Shown here piece after piece: positions 37,690 to 45,677 of a stretch of 58,813 nt of DNA (position 1 is the stretch's first letter; each line of letters begins with the position of its first letter). Location of the stretch: assembly GCA_026991575.1 (NCBI GenBank), contig JALXBF010000095.1, positions 1 through 58,813 of the forward strand, given 5' to 3'. The DNA is from Planctomycetota bacterium (GTDB lineage Bacteria > Planctomycetota > Planctomycetia > JALXBF01). A program made the translations under genes and the position numbers. Below the pieces are notes generated by a model, which was given only the letters and a program-made list of their open reading frames with translations, was not told the origin of the DNA and searched no databases.

Positions 37690-38616
37690 ATGAGTGACCA
37701 CCGCAAAGGACAACTGCTGTTGCTCGCAGCGGCTGCGTTATGGAGTATCGGCGGGGCGCTGGCCAAGTGGATTGCCCTGCCGGGCCCTACCATGGCATGT
37801 TACCGCGCACTGTTCGCCGCGCTTGCGCTGCTACCGTTCCTGTGGCTGCGTGGGGCCCGTCCTAGCTTCCGTCCCGCCATGCTCGCGATGGCATGCTGTT
37901 TCATCGCGATGAATCTCACCTACGTCACGGCCATCACCAAGACCACTGCCGCGAACGCGATCATCTTGCAGTACACCGCGCCGATCTGGATGTTCCTGGG
38001 TAGCGTGTTCTGGCTAGGCGAGCCAATGGAGCGCCGTAGCCTGGTGGCCCTGGCGCTTGGGATGGCTGGCGTGGTGATCATTCTCGTGGGGCGTGATCCG
38101 GCTGATACGCTCGGTATCGTGTTAGGTCTGATAGCCGGGTTCTTCTACGCCGGAGTGGTCCTGTTCCTGCGGCTTCTGCGCGACCATGACCCGTTCTGGC
38201 TCACGTTCCTCAATCACGCAGCCGCCGGTCTGATTGGTCTTGCGCTGCTGTGGGCTGTCCCGTCCCTGGGTCCGGTCCGCGTCGCAGGAGACGATCTGTT
38301 CGGTTTGGTCCTCTACGGTGGCGTGCAGATGGCGCTGCCGTACGTGATTTTTTCCATGGCCATGAAGCGGGTCACGCCGCAGGAAGCTGGTATCTTGACG
38401 TTGTTGGAGCCAGTGCTTAATCCCATCATCACGTTCTTGACGGTGGGCGAGGTACCGGCAGCGAGCACGGTTGTCGGCGGTACCGTGATCCTTGGGGCGG
38501 TCGCCCTCCGCTACGTGGGTGGCGACGGCGGCGACGACGACGCGACGGACTCAGAGTCTGCCCGGCCGCCTGCCGTTCCCAGCCCCGGCGACCGGAACGC
38601 TGCTCGCAGCGTATAG
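37690..38616 (+). CDS. DMT-superfamily transporter (EamA/RhaT type)
   Basis: A ten-helix drug/metabolite transporter of 308 aa built from two EamA repeats. The first spans about 5-140 with NAIILQYTAPIWMFLGSVFWLGEPMERR. The second spans about 145-285 with KRVTPQEAGILTLLEPVLNPIITF. It probably exports amino acids or other small metabolites, but the substrate is unknown. The acidic C-terminal tail (GGDGGDDDATDS) is encoded by a GGCGAC-rich stretch that overlaps the 3' end of the convergent gene by 106 bases. The start at 37690 agrees with the family N-terminus. Confidence 0.9.
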   Translation: MSDHRKGQLLLLAAAALWSIGGALAKWIALPGPTMACYRALFAALALLPFLWLRGARPSFRPAMLAMACCFIAMNLTYVTAITKTTAANAIILQYTAPIWMFLGSVFWLGEPMERRSLVALALGMAGVVIILVGRDPADTLGIVLGLIAGFFYAGVVLFLRLLRDHDPFWLTFLNHAAAGLIGLALLWAVPSLGPVRVAGDDLFGLVLYGGVQMALPYVIFSMAMKRVTPQEAGILTLLEPVLNPIITFLTVGEVPAASTVVGGTVILGAVALRYVGGDGGDDDATDSESARPPAVPSPGDRNAARSV

Positions 38617-40979
38617 CCCGCGAGAGCTAACCAGGTCAAGCTCGACAGGACGGCGCCGAGCGCGAATCCTGGCGGGCGATAGCGCAGGGTGACATCCAAC
38701 GGTGACGACCCGTGGATGGGCAAGGCGGTGAAGACCCCGTTGGCCGACAGCAGCGGGACTTGACGAGTGTGGCCCGACGCATGAGCCGTCCAGCCGGGAA
38801 AGTGCGCGAACTTCTCGGCCAGAACCACGTAGCCTGGGGGACAGTTGGCGACGGCGAGCTCTCGGGTGTGATTCGCCTTGCGGCGATACCGGACCGGGAT
38901 CGCTCGCACAGGGTGCCTGACGACTCGCTCCAGCCGCTTTCTCAGCGCCCTCGGTACGGGCTCGCGGTACGGGTCCCAGGCAATGGCATCAGCTAGCGCC
39001 GTAGCGCCGACGTTCACGACCGCCAGGACGTTGGGCAGTTCGCCCAAGAGAGCCAGCTCGCTTGCGCCCAGTTCAACGAACACCCATGCTTCCGGGTCGA
39101 AAGGTAGTTCGTCGATGAGCCGGTAGACAGCCAGTCGACGTGCGGCCCGTCGACTACCGAGGACGACGATTGCCCGATGGGCGAACCAGGCGCGGGGCTG
39201 CGCAAGCGGATTCTCGAACAGGTACGGGCCGTCGCTCCAGTGCGGCTGGGCGTAAGGGCTTTCGGGAAACGTGCCGCGAAGCTCGAGCGGCACCAGCCGT
39301 CGCAACAGCCGGCCATGCCAGTCAGGCCCGGTGACGATCGGTTCAGGTCGGCTGCTACTGACCCATCGCACAGAAGCCAGCGCCCAGAACCGCTCCGGAT
39401 GGCGTGCCCGGTAGGAGGCTTCTACGAAAGGGGGGATATCCCGGCCGTACCTGCCCTCGGCACCCAGGTAGTCGAGCAGCCACATATGGTCCCAGCCGAC
39501 CATGGTTTCCAAACCGAGGGGGGCTGTGATGTGCTCGATCCCCCAGTTCCTGTCGCGCGACTCGAGCACGTGCACGCGGTGACGGCTCTCGCTGCGGGCA
39601 ACTGACTGCCAGAGCGCGTTGGCCCGTTGCTCGGTGCGGATATCTCTAACCGGACTTGGCGGCGAACGCCATGCGAGGTTTTCGCCGATCGCGGCCATGA
39701 CCGCTGCCACGGCCAGAAAGGCCGCCAGCAAGCGGGCACGACCGAGCCGCTGCGCGAGCCCGAGCCACCGTAGCAGATGGCTGATGCCCCCGGCCAGCAA
39801 TAGCGCAACGGCTGCGTAGAACAGCATCAAGGCCCGCTGGGGGATCCGCTGGTAGCGGAATCCCGGAAACGTGTACCACAGCGCGACGAATGCCTCCGGC
39901 CTGACCGCAACCACCAGGCCGACGACAGCCACGAACAGCAGTCCGATGCGGCCTTGCCGAGAGAGCGCGGGGTTCGTGACCCCGATGGCAGCCAGGGCAA
40001 GCGGCAACAGCAGCCAGCAGCCGGCGGTCGCTGCCGCCGTGGGGTCCAGTGGCCAGGCGACCAGGGGAGGGGGGAATTCGATGATCGGAGCTGCGGCCGT
40101 CCAGGGCTCCAGTCCGCCGGCTCGGTTGGAAACCGGCATCAGGGCCAAGGCCGGGAGCAGCTTGACCGCTGCGCCAGCCAGGGCGACGGCGGCCATGGCC
40201 CCACACGCCACGACCGCGCGGACTCGGCGATGGCGGGGGACCCGAGGGGGGCAGAGTGCTGCGGTGGCCAGCAACGTGGCCACGCCTACGCCGCTGTAGA
40301 GTGTGGCGGTAGCTCCGCCGGCAAGGAACTGGATCGCCACCAGCCCGCCGCTGAGCAGTACCGGCCCTACGATTGCCCCGTGCCGGCTAAACGCCTTGAT
40401 CGCGGAGGCCAGTACGAGTGGCGTGAAGCAGGCGGCGACGACGATCGGCCCGTGGCCCTGGACTGTGTGTTCGACAAGAATTGCGCTCGTTTCATAGAAG
40501 GCACCGGCCGCCAGGGCTGCGATCCAGCGAGCGGTCAGCGGCAACCCGGTCGGATCAAGTAGCCAGAGGGCGGCTGCATAGGTAGCTGCACCGGCCAGAG
40601 CAAGATGGAGCAGGAAGGTCCAGGTGCTGACCAGTTCCGGGGGGAGCAGGAGGAGAAGGGCAGTCGTGAGCGAGAAGACGCCGATTTGGGCCTTGGGCAA
40701 GAAGGGCTCACCGCAGTAGATGTGATCCGTCCACAACGGCATTTCATGCTGCTGGCGGATAGTCCGGTACAGGATGGTGTTCCAGACGTAGAAGAGGGGG
40801 GTCAGATCACCGGCTCGGAACGGCTCGTCGGGCCCGCCGCGCTGGGGTAGGCGGTAGGGGAGAAGCCAGGTGGGGAACAGGCTGCAGGCGAGCGCGGCGA
40901 AGAGAGCGATGGCCGCCAGGTGCATGGGCCATGTACGGACGCGTGGAGTTGTGACCGTGCTTGGCGGATCGATGCCCAT
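38511..40979 (-). CDS. YfhO-like polytopic membrane protein, second copy
   Basis: An 822-aa membrane protein of the same general type as the one at 19443. The early loop carries PLFYVWNTILYRT and MPLWTDHIYCGEPFLPKAQ, matching the LPLWNPYIFCGAPF region of the first copy. About a dozen helices fill the first 460 residues, then a soluble domain, then a final helix and a Ser/Pro tail. A role in envelope glycan transfer is possible by analogy only. The start ATG at 40979 shares one base with the stop of the upstream gene (TGATG), so it is coupled to the beta-propeller protein. Its 3' end overlaps the DMT gene by 106 bases. Confidence 0.8.
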   Translation of the reverse strand: MGIDPPSTVTTPRVRTWPMHLAAIALFAALACSLFPTWLLPYRLPQRGGPDEPFRAGDLTPLFYVWNTILYRTIRQQHEMPLWTDHIYCGEPFLPKAQIGVFSLTTALLLLLPPELVSTWTFLLHLALAGAATYAAALWLLDPTGLPLTARWIAALAAGAFYETSAILVEHTVQGHGPIVVAACFTPLVLASAIKAFSRHGAIVGPVLLSGGLVAIQFLAGGATATLYSGVGVATLLATAALCPPRVPRHRRVRAVVACGAMAAVALAGAAVKLLPALALMPVSNRAGGLEPWTAAAPIIEFPPPLVAWPLDPTAAATAGCWLLLPLALAAIGVTNPALSRQGRIGLLFVAVVGLVVAVRPEAFVALWYTFPGFRYQRIPQRALMLFYAAVALLLAGGISHLLRWLGLAQRLGRARLLAAFLAVAAVMAAIGENLAWRSPPSPVRDIRTEQRANALWQSVARSESRHRVHVLESRDRNWGIEHITAPLGLETMVGWDHMWLLDYLGAEGRYGRDIPPFVEASYRARHPERFWALASVRWVSSSRPEPIVTGPDWHGRLLRRLVPLELRGTFPESPYAQPHWSDGPYLFENPLAQPRAWFAHRAIVVLGSRRAARRLAVYRLIDELPFDPEAWVFVELGASELALLGELPNVLAVVNVGATALADAIAWDPYREPVPRALRKRLERVVRHPVRAIPVRYRRKANHTRELAVANCPPGYVVLAEKFAHFPGWTAHASGHTRQVPLLSANGVFTALPIHGSSPLDVTLRYRPPGFALGAVLSSLTWLALAGYTLRAAFRSPGLGTAGGRADSESVASSSPPSPPT

Positions 40980-42772
40980 CAATCGGCTGTCAATGCTTGA
41001 TGGAGCCGCTGCTCGATTCGAGTCAGTGCCTGGTCCATTTCGTCGCCGAGCAACCAGGTGCGCAGCTGCGGGCTCATCTGGACCGACCTATCGGCATTCT
41101 TGTTGGGCCCTGACCGGGGTGAATCCCCAACCAGTTCGGTCAGGCTCTCCAGTGCTGCCAAGGCCTGCTGGTACCGGCCCGCGCCGGCCAGGCAGTACAA
41201 ACGCACGAGGATCAGGCGTTCACGTTCCGTGGGCGGCTCCAGCGAATCGAGCGCGTCAGCTGCTGCTAGCGCCCGGTCGTAGGCTCCGGCGACATAGCTC
41301 AGAAACATAATGGCTTCCAGCAGGCCACGGCGGGCCGCAGGCGCGAGCGCGGCCTCTGGGATGGTGCCAGCCAGTGCCAGTGCCTCGCGTGCGAGATGAC
41401 GAGCGGTCTGCCACCTGGAAGGCTCGGGCCGCCGTGTCAGCTCTGAGCCGGTTGCGCTCGGCCAGGGCCAGGGCAGCAGGGGGGTCAAGGACCGCGCCCG
41501 CTGAGCTGGTGCCCCGTGCAGAAGGCCCTGGACGCGAGCGGCCGCACCGTGCAGTAGCACGAGCTTGGCCGCAGCGGTGGGCAGCAGCGGTGAGTATGCG
41601 TCGATCCAGCTGCCACGGTGCCACAACAGGGGAACCCCGGGCGCGCTGCCGACCCAGGCCAGAAAACTGCCGTCGGCACGCAGCGTGGGCGCGCGGCGCA
41701 CGAGCGGAATCGGCAGTTGCACGACGCGTTGCATGGGGCGTCTGCTGGAGGAGTCCCACACCCAGATCGAACCGGTTCCGTCCGTGCCGCAAACCAGTAC
41801 GGTCACCCGCTCGCGCGACGGTCGCGTGATGAACCAGACCGAGTCGCGCGCCTGCTTCTCGGGTAACCAGAGAGGCCAGAGCGTGTGTACCATGCGGGTT
41901 GCTTCAACCTGCGTCGAGCACAGTGCCAGGACCGGCGTCATGATGAACCGGTTTGCCTGCTGACGCCGGTGCCAGATGAGTTGCCAGAACAGTCTTGGTG
42001 TCCTGGACCAGACTGCCGGTTGGTGAGACGGCTGTTCCGCAATCAGCCGGCCGGGGCCGGGCTCGTCAGGCGTTACGATCCGGATCCCTGATCCGGTCGG
42101 CCCTTCCTGACGCATGACCAGATACCGACCGTCGGGGGACCAGCTCGGATCGAACGCGTTGCGGTAGATGGTCAGCAACGTGCCGTCGGCACGAACCACG
42201 GCAGTTCCCGGCGGCTGAACGCTGGGCAGGGTGTAATAGCGCCCGTGGGGGGCGATGGTGACGGCTTGAGCTGCGAAGAGGTTCAGATCCAGGTCAGCGT
42301 GTCCGACGGGCTGTCGGTACAAGAGCTTAGCCGGTTCGTCGTCTTCGCTGAGCGAGACGGCAAGCAGGGTGACTGTGGCTTCTTCGGGGGTTTCTTGGTA
42401 AGCGGCGACGACCAGGTTGGATGCATCCGCCGTCGTGGCAGGCATGGAGAGCACGCCCGGTTGGCGGAGGGCCAACAGCGGCACGGTCGCTTCAGGCTCC
42501 GGGAGCCACCACAGGGAGGACTGGACGGGCTCGAATGCGGGCACGAGGCGGTTCTTGTCGGCGGCGGCCCACCATCCGATCGGGAACAGCTCGGCGGGGT
42601 CGGGTTCGGCCAGGGTGAATGCGATCGGCAACGGCGCAGGCGGTGGCTGCTGGCGCGTGGCGTGGGTACCGGGCCAGACGGCGGCACAGGCTAGCAGCAC
42701 AGTCGCTACGGTCGGGCACAATCGCGCCAACCCGATCCTTCGGCTTGCCTGCTCTGGTACTCTCAGCCGCAC
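40979..42772 (-). CDS. Secreted beta-propeller-like / TPR protein
   Basis: About 597 aa. A hydrophobic segment near the N-terminus (CPTVATVLLACAAVWPGTHA) looks like a signal peptide. The middle third has TolB/WD40-like blades (FDPSWSPDGRYLVMRQEG; GTGSIWVWDSSSRRP; LRADGSFLAWVGS). The last 200 residues are helical, with TPR-like pairs (AAARRGLLEAIMFLSYVAGAYDRALAA; LVRLYCLAGAGRYQQALAALES). The GTG at 42772 is my best start because it places the signal peptide at the N-terminus. The frame extends to 43030 with a Pro/Arg-rich, unlikely leader. It is coupled to the YfhO-like gene, suggesting a joint envelope function. Confidence 0.65.
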   Translation of the reverse strand: MRLRVPEQASRRIGLARLCPTVATVLLACAAVWPGTHATRQQPPPAPLPIAFTLAEPDPAELFPIGWWAAADKNRLVPAFEPVQSSLWWLPEPEATVPLLALRQPGVLSMPATTADASNLVVAAYQETPEEATVTLLAVSLSEDDEPAKLLYRQPVGHADLDLNLFAAQAVTIAPHGRYYTLPSVQPPGTAVVRADGTLLTIYRNAFDPSWSPDGRYLVMRQEGPTGSGIRIVTPDEPGPGRLIAEQPSHQPAVWSRTPRLFWQLIWHRRQQANRFIMTPVLALCSTQVEATRMVHTLWPLWLPEKQARDSVWFITRPSRERVTVLVCGTDGTGSIWVWDSSSRRPMQRVVQLPIPLVRRAPTLRADGSFLAWVGSAPGVPLLWHRGSWIDAYSPLLPTAAAKLVLLHGAAARVQGLLHGAPAQRARSLTPLLPWPWPSATGSELTRRPEPSRWQTARHLAREALALAGTIPEAALAPAARRGLLEAIMFLSYVAGAYDRALAAADALDSLEPPTERERLILVRLYCLAGAGRYQQALAALESLTELVGDSPRSGPNKNADRSVQMSPQLRTWLLGDEMDQALTRIEQRLHQALTAD

Positions 42773-43117
42773 TAGCTGACCGCAGAACGAGGGATGAAAA
42801 GTCGACGGCCTCAGCACTCTAGTCCGATAGTAGGTGGCGCGTGCCCGGATTGCAATGGCAGGGCCGGCTGCGCTGTGGCCGTTGGGGCCCGGTGGGCGGC
42901 GACCTGCCGGACGGGTTGGCGCGGACGGGACCGTGTGGCCTGCGTGCCGCTTGGTTGATGCCGCCGACGGCGGGACGTAAGATTGGGGTGATTCGGCGCT
43001 TCGGGCAAGCCCTGACCACTGCCAGCCCACGGATCGCTTGCTCTCCTTAGTCCCGCCTCCCCTTTTTGCTGTCCTGCCGCCGCGCGTAGCGTCTGGAACC
43101 TACGGTGAAGCGAGACG
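42773..43117. other. Divergent intergenic region upstream of the acyl-chain cluster
   Basis: 345 bases between the beta-propeller gene and the fabZ-type gene. It contains the non-convincing upstream extension of the minus-strand frame and a plausible plus-strand promoter (42955-42983). I see no gene, repeat or structured RNA in it. Confidence 0.5.
42955..42983 (+). promoter_or_regulatory. Candidate promoter of the acyl-chain cluster
   Basis: TTGATG (42955-42960) and TAAGAT (42978-42983) are separated by an ideal 17-base spacer and resemble sigma-70 -35 and -10 boxes. Transcription would begin near 42990, leaving a leader of about 128 bases before the first gene at 43118. Confidence 0.42.
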
Positions 43118-43675
43118 ATGCGTTACCACTTGATTGACCGCATCTTGGAAATTGAGCCCGGTCGCCGGATCGTGGCGGTGAAGAACCTCTCAGCGGCGGA
43201 GGAATACCTGGCGGACCACTTCCCTGGCTTCCCGATCATGCCTGGCGTGTTGATGTTGGAGGCGATGACGCAGGCCGGCGCGTGGCTGATTCGGCTCAGC
43301 GAGGATTTTGCCCATTCGATCATCTTGCTAAAGTCGGCTCGTGGGGTAAGATATGCTAACTTCGTCGAGCCGGGCAAACAGCTGATCCTGGAAGCGGACG
43401 TGGTGCGTGAGGAGGGGCGCGAGACGAGTTTCAAGGCAAAAGGGACGATCGAAGGCAGCACCGTTGTCAGCGGCCGTCTGACGCTGGTGCGGTTCAATCT
43501 GGCGGAGCGGAACGCTGAGTTGGCGCGGCTGGACGCGAAGGTGATCCAGGCGTTGCGCCAGCTGCGGGCGACGCTCATGCGGGGCGCGAGGGTTGTGGGC
43601 GAGGCCAGTCCGGAGGAGGCGTCGCCGCTTCCGGGAGCGGGCGTTTCCGGCAGCGTGGAGGAACGGCGCGAATGA
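43118..43675 (+). CDS. fabZ: 3-hydroxyacyl-ACP dehydratase, FabZ type (first of two)
   Basis: Hot-dog-fold dehydratase, 185 aa, removing water from 3-hydroxyacyl-ACP to give the 2-enoyl chain. His34 in DHFPGFPIMPG and Glu48 in LMLEAMTQ are the catalytic pair. The C-terminus is about 35 residues longer than usual, ending in a Gly/Pro/Glu-rich tail. It is the first gene of the eight-gene plus-strand cluster and overlaps the ketoreductase start by four bases (ATGA). A second dehydratase with the same residue spacing lies at 45058. Whether this one serves general lipid synthesis or a special product depends on whether another fabZ exists in the genome. Confidence 0.93.
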   Translation: MRYHLIDRILEIEPGRRIVAVKNLSAAEEYLADHFPGFPIMPGVLMLEAMTQAGAWLIRLSEDFAHSIILLKSARGVRYANFVEPGKQLILEADVVREEGRETSFKAKGTIEGSTVVSGRLTLVRFNLAERNAELARLDAKVIQALRQLRATLMRGARVVGEASPEEASPLPGAGVSGSVEERRE

Positions 43676-44427
43676 CACTGGACGGCAAGATTACGTTGAT
43701 CACCGGAGGTAGTCGCGGTATTGGCCGCGCGATCGCGCTGGCGTTCGCGCGCCATGGCGCGCACGTGGCGATCGTGTACGCGCGCAACGCGGAGGCTGCC
43801 GGTGCGGTGGTCCGGGACATCGAGCAGCTGGGCCGGGAGGCCGTGGCCATTCAGGCCGACGTGCGCGACTTTGCCCAGTGCAAACGGGCATTCCAGGAGG
43901 TGCTCGACCGCTGGCAGCGGTTGGATGTGCTGGTCAACAACGCAGGCATCATCCGTGACAAGCTGTTCCTGCAGATGGATGAGGCAGACTGGCGCGATGT
44001 GATCGAGACAAACCTAATCGGCGCGTTCAACTTCTCCCGGCTGGCGGCCGAGGTGATGCTGAAACAGCGCAGTGGCCGGATCATCAACGTCTCGAGTGTG
44101 GCCGGTGCCTACGGCGGCAAGGGGCAGGTGAACTATGCGGCGAGCAAGGGCGGGTTGAACGCCTTCACCAGGGCCCTGGCCGCAGAACTGGCACCGCGTA
44201 GTATAACCGTGAACGCCATCGCTCCCGGTCTGATCGAAACGGAGATGAGCGAGGCGGTCCGGAATTTGCTGGGCAACGAGATTCGAAAGATTGTGCCGAT
44301 GAGGCGGGCGGGCAAGCCAGAAGAGGTAGCTGAGCTGGCTGTGTTTCTGGCCTCCCCGGCCGCCGACTACATTACCGGACAGGTATTCACGATAGACGGT
44401 GGCCTGAGCCTGGGCGGAATCCGTTAG
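43672..44427 (+). CDS. fabG: 3-oxoacyl-ACP reductase
   Basis: NADPH-dependent short-chain reductase, 251 aa, reducing 3-oxoacyl-ACP to 3-hydroxyacyl-ACP. The cofactor loop is TGGSRGIG (11-18) and NNAG is at 89-92. The catalytic set is Asn114, Ser142, Tyr155 and Lys159. The C-terminal SPAADYITGQVFTIDGGLSLGG is typical of FabG. It is coupled to the dehydratase upstream (ATGA) and followed after 152 bases by the acyl carrier protein. It would supply the ketoreduction step of the cluster. No enoyl reductase is found among its neighbours. Confidence 0.95.
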   Translation: MTLDGKITLITGGSRGIGRAIALAFARHGAHVAIVYARNAEAAGAVVRDIEQLGREAVAIQADVRDFAQCKRAFQEVLDRWQRLDVLVNNAGIIRDKLFLQMDEADWRDVIETNLIGAFNFSRLAAEVMLKQRSGRIINVSSVAGAYGGKGQVNYAASKGGLNAFTRALAAELAPRSITVNAIAPGLIETEMSEAVRNLLGNEIRKIVPMRRAGKPEEVAELAVFLASPAADYITGQVFTIDGGLSLGGIR

Positions 44428-44579
44428 CTGCCGGGGCGGAAGACTGGGGAGTGGTCCGCCTTGCAGCAAGCGGCTGGCTTGCGTACAACGGCGCAAGCCG
44501 AACCGGACGATGTCCGCCTTGGGCCAAGGTTGTGGTGTGTCTCGTTGGTCCTAGCCCTTGGTACTAGCGGAGGGTTGTG

Positions 44580-44972
44580 ATGCCGACGCGCGAAGAGATT
44601 TTCCAGAAGGTCCAGGAGACCCTGGTCGATGCGCTGGTGGTCGAGCCCGAGGAGGTTACTCGGGAAGCGACCCTGACGGGGGATCTTGGCGCCGAGTCGA
44701 TCGACTTCCTGGACATCGTCTTCCGCCTGGAAAAAGCGTTCAACATCAAGATCCCGCGCGGCGATCTGTTCCCGGAAGAGGTCCTCGATGACCCGAAGTA
44801 TGTGGCCGACGGCAAGCTGACGGCCGAGGGCGCCGAGGAGCTGAAGCGGCGGATGCCGTGGGCCGCGGACCACATCCGTGAAGGTCTGGAGATCCAGGAC
44901 CTGTTCACGGTGGACATGATCGTCAGCTTCATCGAAAGCAAGCTGAACCAGATGGCGGCCAGCCAGAACTGA
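44580..44972 (+). CDS. Acyl carrier protein with a long insertion
   Basis: Acyl carrier protein, 130 aa, versus about 75-85 for ordinary ACPs. The phosphopantetheine site is Ser40 in GDLGAESIDFLDIVFRLEKAF. Helix II and the following FNIKIPRGDLF are normal. An extra stretch of roughly 45 residues (about 66-105, rich in Glu, Asp, Lys and Ala) separates it from the last helix (FTVDMIVSFIESKL). The ATG at 44580 follows GGAGGG; an in-frame GTG lies one codon upstream. It probably carries the chain built by the cluster enzymes. The insertion may give specific docking to the KS pair or GH3 (inference). Confidence 0.9.
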   Translation: MPTREEIFQKVQETLVDALVVEPEEVTREATLTGDLGAESIDFLDIVFRLEKAFNIKIPRGDLFPEEVLDDPKYVADGKLTAEGAEELKRRMPWAADHIREGLEIQDLFTVDMIVSFIESKLNQMAASQN

Positions 44973-45057
44973 TCGTGGCGGCGAGCCGAGGCCCGGGGGC
45001 GAGCGGGGTCAGCCGGCCCCGCTTGCCGACCTGGTGTTGCGGCCGAGGAGACGCAGG

Positions 45058-45561
45058 ATGCGATGGATCTGGATCGACCGCATCGAAGAGTTCCGAAGTC
45101 GGGAGTACGCGCGGTCGGTAAAGAACGTGACGCTTGCCGAAGAGCACCTGCATGACCACTTTCCCGGCTACCCGGTCATGCCAACCTCGTTGATCGTGGA
45201 GGGCCTGGCCCAGACCGGTGGCTTGCTGGTCGGTGAGGCAAGCGGTTTCGGGGGACTGGTCGTGCTAGCCAAACTGTCGCGCGTCACGTTCCACGACTAC
45301 GCTCTGCCCGGCGACCAGATCACCTATGAGGTCAGGCTCAAGGAGCTGCGGCCCGAGGGGGCCGTCGTGGAAGGCACGGCCCGGGTGGGCGAAAAACTGC
45401 TTGCCGAAGCCGAGATCGTGTTCGCCCAGATGGATGCCCAGAAAGCGGCAGCCATCGTCGGCAACCGCTATTCGAACTTCCGCCAGGACATGCTCGACAT
45501 GATCCGGATCTCTCAGACCACAAGCACGGCAAGCAACTCTGAGCCGGCCGGTACCTCCTGA
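45058..45561 (+). CDS. 3-hydroxyacyl-ACP dehydratase-like protein (second)
   Basis: Second FabZ-like hot-dog protein, 167 aa. His34 (DHFPGYPVMPTSL) and Glu48 (IVEGLAQTGG) keep the catalytic pair, but the usual MPGVL has become MPTSL. The partner of the first dehydratase may differ in chain-length preference, or the two may form a heteromer, as described for the two dehydratases of aryl-polyene clusters. The start at 45058 has AGGAG upstream. It lies 85 bases after the acyl carrier protein and 116 before the first ketosynthase-like gene. Confidence 0.9.
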   Translation: MRWIWIDRIEEFRSREYARSVKNVTLAEEHLHDHFPGYPVMPTSLIVEGLAQTGGLLVGEASGFGGLVVLAKLSRVTFHDYALPGDQITYEVRLKELRPEGAVVEGTARVGEKLLAEAEIVFAQMDAQKAAAIVGNRYSNFRQDMLDMIRISQTTSTASNSEPAGTS

Positions 45562-45677
45562 GCTACGCTGGCACCACTGGCAGTGGCTGGCCGCAACCGC
45601 CAGAATATGGCCTCGGCAACAACACCGTCCCCGGCCCCTACAGCGACGATTCTCGGAGCTTCGAATCCAGTAGCTGC

